Part shown: positions 55,150 to 64,000 of the stretch, in pieces
How the letters are laid out: each line of letters opens with the position of its first letter
How positions within the stretch are numbered: the stretch's first letter is position 1
From: Saccharum officinarum
Lineage: Eukaryota > Streptophyta > Magnoliopsida > Poales > Poaceae
Direction: 5' to 3'
Length of the DNA: 64,000 nucleotides
Assembly (NCBI GenBank): GCA_020631735.1
Contig: CM036179.1
Location: 26,775,063 to 26,839,062, forward strand
Position numbers and translations under genes: made by a program
Notes under the pieces: generated by a model
What the model was told of the DNA's origin: nothing
Database searches by the model: none
Seen by the model: the letters and a program-made list of their open reading frames with translations, nothing else

Positions 55150-57113
55150 CGAAAGGTCCTAATGACTAGAGGGGGTGAATAGCCTATAAAAATTTCTACA
55201 ACAACATTAAGTAACATGGTTACATAAATATGAGGCGAAGCAATTCTTGTGCTAGCCTACTAAAAATGTAAGCCACCTACCACAATTCTAGTTACTATAG
55301 TCTCTAAGTACACAAATGTTATGTCATCACACTAAGTTAGTGAGCTCTTAAAAAATAACTAAAGAGCCTCACTAACCACACTAGACCGACATAAGCTAGC
55401 TCTCAAAATTAGTTACACTAAAGAGCTTAGCTATACCAGGGAAGTAAATACACGAGGAATAGTGAGTTATAACGCTGTGTCAAGGAATGAACCAATCACA
55501 AGATGAAGTCAATCAATCACAATAGAATCCTGATAGCAAGAGATGGCATAATGATTTTTCACCGAGGTTCACTTGCTTACCAGCAAGATAGTCCCCGTTG
55601 TGGCGATTCACTTATTTGGAGGTTCACACGCTAATAGGCATCACACGCCTAACCCGCAATCGCGTGCCGCACAACCAACACAAGATGAGGATCACACAAG
55701 CCATGAGCAATTTATTAGAGTATCTTTTAGCTCTCCGCCCGGGGAAAGGTCAAGAACCCCTCACAATCACCACGATCGAAGCCGGAGACGAGCACCTTCC
55801 TTTGCTCGACGATCCTCGCTGCACCAAGCCATATAGGTGGCGGCAACCACTAAGAGAAACAAGCGAATCTCGTAGCGAAACATAATCACCAAGTGCCTCT
55901 ACACTCAAGCAATACACTTGGATTCACTCCCAATCTCACAAAAATGATAAATCAATGATGGAGATGAGTGGGAGAGCTTTGGCTAAGCTCATAAGGTTGC
56001 TATGTCAATGCAAATGGCCAAGAGAGTGAGCTAGAGCTGGCCAAACACCTTAAATAGGCGTCCCCTCGAAATAGAGCCGTTGGGCTCATCACAAAGCCCT
56101 GCTCAGGGTGACCGTACGTGCAGGTCGAAATGACTTGATGCTCAACCACCTGTGTCCGGTCACTGGATCGCTGCCACGTGTCGCCTCCATTCAACCAGAG
56201 CCGCTGATCTCCAACGGCTATCTCCCAGCGCCCGCGCGGTTAAGTCAAGTCCGGACGCGCCCGTCGCAAGACCGGACGCGCCGATCAGCGTCAGAGCACT
56301 CGTGCACGTGCCACGGCCACGCCATGACTGGACACGCCGCTCCCCGCGGCTTCCCAGCGTCAGGTCACTTATAGTAAGCATCTAGAGCCGATTTTTCATG
56401 ACCTGGCGCGTCCGATCACGCATGATCGGACGCATGACCGAGTCAGGTCCTCACTTCCTCAGCTGCTAGCCCCACGTCGACGTACGTCACCTATGACTGG
56501 ACGCACCTCCGTCATGTCAGGTCACTTTTTGCACCAGCGTCTGGTCATAGACCAACACCGCGCTCTTCACTGCAGAGCTGACCGGACGCGCAGGTCCAGG
56601 ATCAGGTCCTGCGTCCGGTCAATCCCAGTGACCGCCTCGACTTCATAAACTTCGCCACCCTTGATCAAATGTGCCAACCACCAAGTGTTTCACCTTGTGC
56701 ACGTGTGTTAGCATATTTTCATAAATATTTTCAAGGGTGTTAGTTCTCACTAGAATCTAAATGCATATGCAATGAGTTAGAACATCTAGTAGCACTTTGA
56801 TAACCGCATTTCGATACGAGTTTCACCCCTCTTAATAGTACAACTATCTATCCTAAATGTGATCACACCCACTAGGTGTCTTGATCACCAAAACAAAATG
56901 GTCCTATGGATTTTACCTTTGCCTTAAGCCCATTTTATTTTTCTCTTTCTTCTTTTCTAAGTTCGAGCACTTGATCATCATGGCCATCACCACCTTCATG
57001 ATCATCACCATTTGCTTCACCACTTGGAATGTGCCACCTATCTCATAATCACTAGAGCAATAGGTTAGCACCTAGGGTTTCATCAATTCACCAAAACCAA
57101 ACTAGAGCTTTCA
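55150..57113 (-). repeat. 3' LTR of the copia element, about 1.96 kb
   Basis: On the minus strand it begins TGAAAGCTCTAGTTTGG and ends GGACCTTTCG; the canonical final TCA has become TCG. Positions 56100-56640 are GC-rich with repeated GACCGGACGCG-like motifs. Confidence 0.85.
56100..56640. repeat. GACCGGACGCG-type motif cluster in the copia LTR
   Basis: Motifs such as GTCCGGACGCGCC, GACCGGACGCGCC, GACTGGACACGCC, GATCGGACGCATG, GACTGGACGCACC and GACCGGACGCGCAGG occur in both orientations. GC-rich, CpG-rich repeated palindromic motifs are known from Sirevirus LTRs, where they are thought to be regulatory. Confidence 0.6.
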
Positions 57114-58289
57114 ATCTCTCCCTTTTTGTAATTGATGACAACCCTTTCACAAAGATATAAATTGAAATTCAATTGAATCCATGTTGCTTGCCCAAGCATA
57201 TTTATCATGTGTAAAAGGATATGGATAAGTTTAATAAATCTTAAATTGGTAGCATTAGCTCCCCCTACATATGTGCTAAGAGATTGGATTGAAGCTTGCA
57301 CATATGCATAGTTTGGAAATGTGGGAGGGCAATGTCTACCAAATGATGCTAAGGTATAAGAGATGGACCTTTGAAGCGCGATACCAATCGGAGTGCACCA
57401 AATATACTATCCTTAGCACCATTGCTAGTTAGATACCACTTGGAATTACTTGCAAAACACAAACATTAGATACCTCATGAGATTAATATTATAAGCAAGG
57501 TTCTAGTACCACTTGTAAAACAAAACCAAGGCATATCTAACTATCCTATGCATGCTAGTTTCTCATTTCATCATTCAAACCTACAACTAGCATACACCAC
57601 ACAAGCATGAATATTGAATTTAAACTTTTCAAATGCAAGCAAACATATGAAATGCACATACAAGTTTATGAGCTTGCTCCCCCTACTTGTGTGCTTAAAT
57701 TTTAATTTATCCCTTTCCTTTGTCATATCTCTCTTCCCCCTATGTCAAAGTTCTCCCCCTTTGTCATTCAACCTTATCTTTATGCAATTTCTCCCCCTTT
57801 GTCATCAATGACCACAAAGGTTCAATTTTTAGATAGGTTAAGATTATAAATGTCAATCAATGGGGTGATGATCATTTTTCCAAATTTGGTCCAATCTAGA
57901 ACACTTGCCAAAGATATTTAACTCGGTTTGATCCAAGGATAAACTTTTCACACCCCATTTCAAGGGTTATCTTGTACCATGTTGAGTTAAACACTTATAA
58001 CTTATTTTTGCTAAATCAAACACTAGGTTCACAAGCCCACAAACATGTCATATGCTACCACTAGACGAAGTCAAGCATAGAAACAATAGTAGTACCATAC
58101 AAGCATCAAATTTATTTGATTTTCATGAATGAGCCTATAATACATGAGGAATGACTAGATGCTCTAAACAAGTATTTAACAAAGGATGTATGCTATGCCA
58201 ATCAACTTTTACCTTGGATTGCTCGAAGGAGATGCATGTTATATGAGTGGGGGTGCATCAACACATATTTGAGAAATCCAATATGTTCA
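57114..58289 (-). promoter_or_regulatory. Copia 3' region with multiple polypurine tracts
   Basis: Minus-strand CAAAAAGGGAGAGAT borders the LTR at 57114-57128. Further AAGGGGGAGAA-type tracts lie near 57735-57800 (+ strand CTCTTCCCCCTATG, TTCTCCCCCTTTGTC, TTTCTCCCCCTTTGTC). No protein signal. Confidence 0.75.
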
Positions 58290-58872
58290 ACTCATTCCTT
58301 AGCTTGCAAAACCTCTTCTCATCTAGTGGCTTGGTGAATATATTGGCAAGTTGATCTTCGGTGTCCACACTCTCAATGCAAATATCACCTTTTTATTGAT
58401 GATCTCTTATAAAATGATGGCGAACATCAATGCGCTTTGTTCTTGCATGTTAAACCGGATTGTTGGTTAGCTTGATTGCACTCTCATTGTCACATAGCAA
58501 TGACACTTTCTTGAACTTTATTCCAAAGTCATTCAAGGTAGTCTTCATCCAAAGTATTTGTGCACAACAACTATCGGCGTATATGTATTCGGCTTCGGCG
58601 GTTGATAATGCAACACTATTTTGCTTCTTCGATGACCACAAAATAAGTGATCTTTCCAACAGTTGACAAGTGTCCAAAGTGCTCTTCCGTTCAACCTTAC
58701 ATCCCGCATAGTCAGAGTTCAAATATCCAACAAGTTTAAACTTTGCTCCTTTGGAATACCACAAACCAACATTTTGTGTATGCTCCAAGTACCTCAATAT
58801 TCTCTTTGTTGCCTTCAAATGACTTTCTCTTGGTGAGGCTTGAAATCTTGCACACATGCACATACTAAACAT
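58290..58872 (-). pseudogene. copia RNase H
   Basis: Contains RNase H residues in order (YLNSDYAGC, TAEAEYI, LLCDNESAIKL) and the terminal IFTKPLD block. TAA stops interrupt NNPV/HARTK (58450) and, further on, RDHQ/KGD. Confidence 0.85.
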
Positions 58873-59650
58873 GACAACTTTTCATCCACCATGTTGCCAC
58901 TTGCATCACTATCTAAATTACCATTTATTTCCATTGGTGTACTAATTAGCTTTGCTTTATTCATGCCAAACTTCTTGAGCATGTCTTTGATGTACTTGCC
59001 TTGACTCACAAATATACCAATCTTTAATTGTTTGATTTGAAGACCAAGGAAGTAACTCAACTCTCCAATCATAGACATCTCAAACTCGTTAGCCATCATC
59101 TTTTTAAACTCTTCACAAAAGTCTTGATTGGTTGTTTCAAATATGATGTCATCAACATAGATTTACAACACAAATAAGTCCTTGCCAATCTTCTTGGTGA
59201 AAAGAGTGGTGTCAATCTTGTCCATCATGAACCCCTTAGAGAGTAGGAAGTCCCTCAACCTCTCATACCATGCTCTAGGTGCTTGCTCTAAGCAATACAA
59301 TGCCTTCTTCAACTTGTACACATGGTCGGGCTTCTTGTCATCTTCAAAATTGAGAGGTTGCTCAACACATACTTCTTCATTGATATAGCCATTGAGAAAT
59401 GCACTCTTGACATCCATTTGATAGAGCTTGATGTTGTGGGCACAAGCATAGGGTAGCAAGATTCTAATTGCTTCTAATCTAGCAATCGAGGCATATGTTT
59501 CTCCAAAGTCAAGACCTTCCACTTGAGTGTAAGTGTGTAACCCTGTGCTACCAATCTTGCTTTGTTCCTTACCACTATCCCATCTTGATCTTGCTTGTTT
59601 CTATAGACCCATTTGGTTCCAATCACATTGTGTCCCTTTAGCCTCAACTA
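58815..59650 (-). pseudogene. copia reverse transcriptase
   Basis: RT blocks LYQMDVKSAFLNG, CLEQAPRAWYERL and, after a TAA stop at 59163, the catalytic YVDD (IYVDDIIF), then LSYFLGLQI. Near 58870 the sequence jumps from NMVDEK to SCLVCACVQDF with loss of about 57 bases and the frame. Confidence 0.87.
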
Positions 59651-59654
59651 ATTC

Positions 59655-60300
59655 TCATACTTGATTTCTTGTGAAGTTGTTCAATTCTTTATGCATTGTA
59701 TTCACCCAATCAACACCCAACAATGCTTCATCTATCTTCTTTGGTTCAATGGATGACACAAATGATAAATGCTCACAAAATGAAGCCAATCTTGATCTTG
59801 TTTGTACACTTCTAAAAATATCTCCAATTATAGTATCCAATGGATGATATCTTGCAATATGAGTGGGTTGAAGAATTGGAACTTGATTGCTTGCACTTAC
59901 TTGATCATTCGGTTGAGATGATGAACTAGCCACTTGATCTTGCATATTGTCATGAGAGCCACTTGTGCTTGCTTGATTAATGTCAACTTGCACATTTGAG
60001 TTAGAGAGCACTTACACTTGATCATCTTCTTTATCAATCACTTGTCTAGGCCTCAATTCACCAACATCCATGTTCTTCATAGCATTTGAAAGTTGAATGC
60101 CTCTAAATCTTCTAAGTTCTCATTCTTATCTTGGGAACTCTTGGTTTCATCAAATTCAACATCATGAACTTCCTCAAGAGTACCACTTGCCAAATTCCAA
60201 ACCCTATATGCTTTGCTAGTGGTTGAGTATCCAAGTAAGAATCCTTCAGCATACTTCTTCTTAAACTTACCCAATCTAGTGCCTTTCTTCAATATATAGC
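59655..60300 (-). pseudogene. copia integrase C-terminus and linker to RT
   Basis: FLLGYSTTSKAYRVWN (the GKGYRV-type block after the integrase core), EEVHDVEFDE, then a Ser/Gln-rich linker and QTRSRLASFCEH. Stops at 60077 and about 60009 break it. Confidence 0.75.
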
Positions 60301-60442
60301 ATTTGTAACCAAATACCCGAAAATATGCAATGTTGGGCTTTCAACCATTTAATAGCTCGTAAGGTGTCTTCTCTTTCAATGGGTGACAATATAAGCGGTT
60401 GCTACAATAGTAAGCCATGTTGATAGTTTTGGCCCAAAAAGA

Positions 60443-61375
60443 TTAACTCACATTGTACTCACTAAGCATAGACCTTGCCATATCAATAAGTGTTCTATTC
60501 TTTCTCTTAATAAGGCCATTTGATTGTTGAGTGTACTTGGCCGAGAATTGATGTCTAATTCCAAAGTCATCACACAACTCATTAATTCTAGTATTCTTGA
60601 ACTCACTACCATTGTCACTTCTAACTCTCTTGATGATTGTTTTAAACTCATTATGAATGCCCTTGACAAATGATTTGAAAGTTGTAAACACATCACTTTT
60701 GTCCACTAGAAAGAATGTCCAAGTGTATCTAGTGTAGTCATCCACTATCACAAAGTCATATTTGTTTTCACCGATGCTAGTGTATTGTGTTGGCCTAAAC
60801 AAGTCCATGTGCATTAACTCAAATGCTTTACTAGTGCTCATTGTGCTCTTCTTAGGATGGGTGTTTCCAACTTGTTTGCCGGCTTGACAAGAGCTACAAA
60901 GCTTATCCTTCTCAAACACATCATCTTTCAAGCCTCTAACCAAGTCAAGCTTAACCAATCTATTCAATTGTTTTATTCTAACATGACCAAGCCTTCTATG
61001 CCATAACCAACCTATACTAGACTTAGTGAACAAACATGTTGATAATTGAGCTTCACTAGCATTGAAATCAACCAAGTATAGATTCTCATATCTAAATCCT
61101 TTGAAGATCAAATTAGAGTCATCTACACTTATGATCTCTACATCATCTACTCTAAATATGCACTTAAATTCAAGATCACACAATTGAGCCCTGAATAGCA
61201 AATTAAAGTTCAAGCTCTCAACTAGCAACATATTGAAAATGCTCATGTCATTGGATATTGTAATCTTACCAAGCCCTTTAATCTTGCCTTTGCCATTGTC
61301 ACCAAATGTGATACTATCATAACCATTGCTATTATTGGTGTTGATTGAGTTGAATATTCTTGCATCACCGGTCAT
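60443..61375 (-). pseudogene. copia integrase with catalytic E replaced by K
   Basis: Zinc region H-x3-H...C-x2-C (HRRLGH ... CSSC), first D in HMDLFRP, second D in VRSDNGSEF. Where the third catalytic residue should be, in the SNGLxE context, the sequence reads SNGLIKRKNR, so the glutamate is a lysine. A 310-residue open frame survives but should not be catalytically active. A stop follows SEYNVS. Confidence 0.87.
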
Positions 61376-61445
61376 GTGTTGAGTGCACCCACTATTAAGA
61401 ACTCAATGCCTTCCTCCAGCTTTATAATTGACCTACAAAAGAAGA
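61376..61445 (-). pseudogene. copia protease active-site region, D to N
   Basis: The active-site motif reads LNSGCTQHM where the family has Asp-Ser-Gly, and a TGA just before it replaces an expected Trp codon. Confidence 0.78.
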
Positions 61446-62558
61446 TTAATTCTTTTTAGGTACACAAACTTGCTTGGGTCCTCGAAGGTTAGTTACTAAG
61501 CTCTTTAGTACTAAAATGACTTTCTTTTTTGAGTACATCCATAGTGCACCAATGAACTTAGCATTAATACCATTGGTACTCTTAGTAAGCACATAGAAAG
61601 AATCAAGTTTAATTGAGGATACATTAGCTTGTGACTTCTTGTTCATGTATTTTTGCTCTATGTGACCAACTTGCTTGCAACTAGTGCAAAACCGACCATT
61701 GTTCTTCATAAAACTAGTCTTGTGAGGAGCAAAGACCGCCTTACCTTTCTTAGGGGTATAGCCCAATCTCTCTTTATAGAGAGAAGCTCTTTGCCTACCC
61801 AAACACATAAGCAAGCAGTCCTCTTCACCATAGACTTTGTCTAAGGCGCGAGTGAGCTCATTGACCTCCTTTATGAGGGTCTCATTCTCAACTATAAGTA
61901 AGGCACCACAAGTGAAACCATCACTCATAGGTGAAGTAGTAGTGGAAGTGCTACAAGAAGGGTTAGTGGGAGCAACAATGATAGGCTTATAGAATGATTC
62001 ATCAATTATATCATAAGTTAAGCCTACATCACATGTTACAACATGCTCTTTCACATTTTGCTCATCATGTAGGGAGGAATGAGCTTTTTAAAGCTTCTTG
62101 TGAGACTTGCCAAGCTTCTCATGGGCTTCCTCTAGCATCTCATGAGATGCATTGAGCTCATCAAAGGCTTGCTTAAGGGCTTTTAGTTCCTTACATAAGT
62201 CTTTCCTTTCCTTTCCTTTCCTTTCCTTTCTCTTAATATCAAGATATTCCTTAGCATCATCTAACATGTCAAGTAGTTCATCCTTAGTTGGTTCATCATC
62301 ATTGTCACTTTCACTTTCATTATCATGTTCCTTATCACATCCATCATCACAAGTTTGTACCTTAGTGGCCTTAGCCATGAAGCATGATGGAGTGTCGAAG
62401 AGAGAAGACTTCTCATTTATAGCAATGCTTACAAGAGACTTCTTCTTGGTGGTCTTGTCATCATCACTATCATCATCATCACTTGAGGAAGCATCACTAT
62501 CCCAAGTGACCACATATGAACCACCCTTCTTCTTCTTTTTAAAGGTCATCTTCCTCAT
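61446..62558 (-). pseudogene. copia gag C-terminal region, coiled coil and second zinc knuckle
   Basis: Two open pieces. The first is highly charged and coiled-coil-like (KELKALKQAFDELNASHEML, stop at 62088). The second holds a knuckle CTSCKQVGHIEQKY in which the last Cys is Tyr. The extended coiled coil after gag is usual in Sireviruses. Confidence 0.75.
62201..62230. repeat. (CTTTC)6 microsatellite in copia gag
   Basis: Six CTTTC units, read on the minus strand as a Lys/Arg/Glu-rich KERKGKERKD stretch. Confidence 0.85.
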
Positions 62559-62570
62559 CTTTTCCTTCTT

Positions 62571-63560
62571 CTACTTCTTTTCCTTCTTGCTCTTCTTGTC
62601 ATCATCATCATTGTCGCTATTATATGGGCATTGAGCAACAAGATGATCCTTGCTTCTACACTTGAAGCACCTTCTTGACTCTTCCTTGTTCTTGGATGAA
62701 GACTTCTTCCTTCTAGCACGATAGCCTTTCTTCACTATGAACTTGCCAAATCTCTTCACAAAGAGAGCCATCTTCTCATCATCCATACCATCAAAGCTTA
62801 AATTATCATCTTCACTTAATGTATCTTGTTTTGCCTTGCCCTTGGATGATGATGTGGCTTTGAATGCCACACTCTTCTTCTTCTCATCCTTTTTCTCATT
62901 TTTCTTCTCCTTTTCGTCCATCTCATCATCATCACTATAGGTGTCATCGGTCATCACATCTTCCAACACTTGATTTGGTGTCATTGTGTCCAAACCACTC
63001 CTCACTAGCAAGGTGACCAACATGCCAAATCTTGATGGTAAGCATCTCAAAAACTTATGAGAGAAGTCCTTGTCCTTCACCTCTTCTCCAAGTGCTTTGA
63101 GATCATTGACAAGCACTTGAAGCCTATGGAACATCTCCGGCACACTAGCTCTCATCTTCCTTCATCTTAAAACTTGCAAACTTTTCCTTGAGAATGTATG
63201 CCTTGGCACCCTTCACCGCTTGTGTGCCCTCAAATGATTCTTCCAACTTCTTCCAAGCCTTATGAGCCATATCAATGTTCTTGATTTGCTCAAATGTTCT
63301 CTCATCAATAGCATCATGAATGGCACTAAGAGCAATACCATTGTTTTGGAGAAGCACTTCTTTGGTCACGGTGGGATTCTTCGGATTGGCTATCTCAATT
63401 TTGGTCTCCACCACTTTTCACACATTTCTATTGATTGACTTGATATGTGTGGTCATCTTTGACTTTCAATAAGGATAATTTGTGCCACCAAATTGGGGTG
63501 GCTTCTTGGTGTTGTTGATTTGAGCTATTTTGACACCGAAGGTTGTTAAGCCTCAAATCA
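62571..63560 (-). pseudogene. copia gag with zinc knuckle
   Basis: Starts near NNTKKPPQFGGTNYPY. TGA stops replace Trp codons at two places (near 63470 and 63425), and the frame shifts near 63150. The knuckle CFKCRSKDHLVAQC (C-x2-C-x4-H-x4-C) at about 62670 is intact. Ends at a TAG at 62571. Confidence 0.82.
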
Positions 63561-63582
63561 CGGTTACGGCTCTGATACCACT

Positions 63583-64000
63583 TGAAAGGTCCTAATGGCT
63601 AAAGGGGGGGGGTGAATATCCTATAAAAATTTCTACAACAACACTAAGCAATGTGGTTAGACAAATATGAGGCGAAGCAATTCTTGTGCTAGCCTACTAA
63701 AAATACAAGCCACCTACCACAATTCTAGTTATTATAGTCTCTAAGCACACAAAGGCCATGTCACTACACTAAGTTAGTGAGCTCTCAAAGACTAACTAAA
63801 GAGCCTCACTAACCACACTAGACCGACACAAGCTACCTCTCAAAACTAGTTACACTAAAGAGCTTTGCTATAATAGGGAAGTAACTACAGGAGAGGGATA
63901 GTGAGTTATAACTCCATGTCGAGGAATGAACCAATCACAAGATGAAGTCAATCAATCACAATAGAATCCCAGTGGCAAGAGATGACACAATGAATTTTCA
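63583..64000 (-). repeat. 5' LTR of the copia element, partial
   Basis: Matches 55150-55565 and ends at the window edge. It begins TGAAAGGTCCTAATGG on the + strand. Confidence 0.88.

Larger units (their letters stand above)
55150..64000 (-). mobile_element. Ty1/copia retrotransposon, Sirevirus-like, inactive, cut by window edge
   Basis: One complete LTR (55150-57113) and the start of the other (63583 on). Next to the latter, the minus strand reads TGGTATCAGAGCC, a perfect initiator Met-tRNA primer site. Genes on the minus strand are in copia order: gag, protease, integrase, RT, RNase H. Between RNase H and the 3' LTR lie several GACAAAGGGGGAGAA-type purine tracts, a hallmark of Sireviruses. 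Across the ~410 comparable LTR bases about 40 differ (near 10%), so it is old. Every domain is damaged. Confidence 0.92.

Noticed and set aside
55573..56385. Open frames within the copia LTR
   Set aside because: They lie inside the LTR, have no domain, and LTRs of this group are non-coding.
62152..62634. Ser/Leu-rich 160-residue + strand open frame
   Set aside because: Antisense shadow of the charged, low-complexity copia gag coding region.

Overview
This is plant nuclear DNA, most likely from a panicoid grass. Sorghum, Miscanthus or Saccharum would fit; the sequence alone does not decide between them. The evidence is a split gene with GT-AG introns, very dense Tourist-like and Stowaway MITEs, Helitrons ending in CTAG, a chromovirus-type Ty3/gypsy element and a Sirevirus-type Ty1/copia element. 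There is no sign of bacterial, organellar or CRISPR sequence and no recognisable tRNA or rRNA gene.

Only one gene looks intact. It is a SEC20-type SNARE gene on the + strand, with a 5' UTR exon ending at 42170 and eight exons in all. Its seven coding exons run from 44705 to 52994 and join without a frame break into a 279-residue protein. All other coding sequence belongs to broken mobile elements or captured gene fragments.

Layout. Positions 1-2496 hold a decayed Mutator-like (MULE) transposase on the minus strand, cut by the window edge, followed by a very GC-rich 5' region to about 3.55 kb. From 3.6 to 12.5 kb the DNA is almost wall-to-wall MITEs, several nested. From 12.5 to 40.8 kb lies a direct segmental duplication. 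Unit 1 is 12531-14080 plus 14877-21168, and unit 2 is 21914-23889 plus 31771-40808. Unit 2 is larger because of insertions, including a ~1.16 kb Helitron (36168-37329), two hAT elements (37777-38863) and many MITEs. A ~5.8 kb Helitron (25514-31300) sits between its two halves and carries a heparanase-like (GH79) exon fragment. Because the two units share flanking sequence, many insertions have a visible empty site in the other copy.

From 41.9 to 53.5 kb is the SEC20 gene. Its last intron holds an antisense ~4.95 kb Ty3/gypsy element (46906-51858, 5-bp duplication AATGT) with a broken gag-pol. A 5'-truncated LINE (53578-54770, 14-bp target duplication) follows. From 55150 to the window end is an old, inactivated Sirevirus-like Ty1/copia element on the minus strand, with one full LTR (55150-57113) and the start of the other (63583 onwards).

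Counts of differences and ages given below were made by eye and are approximate.
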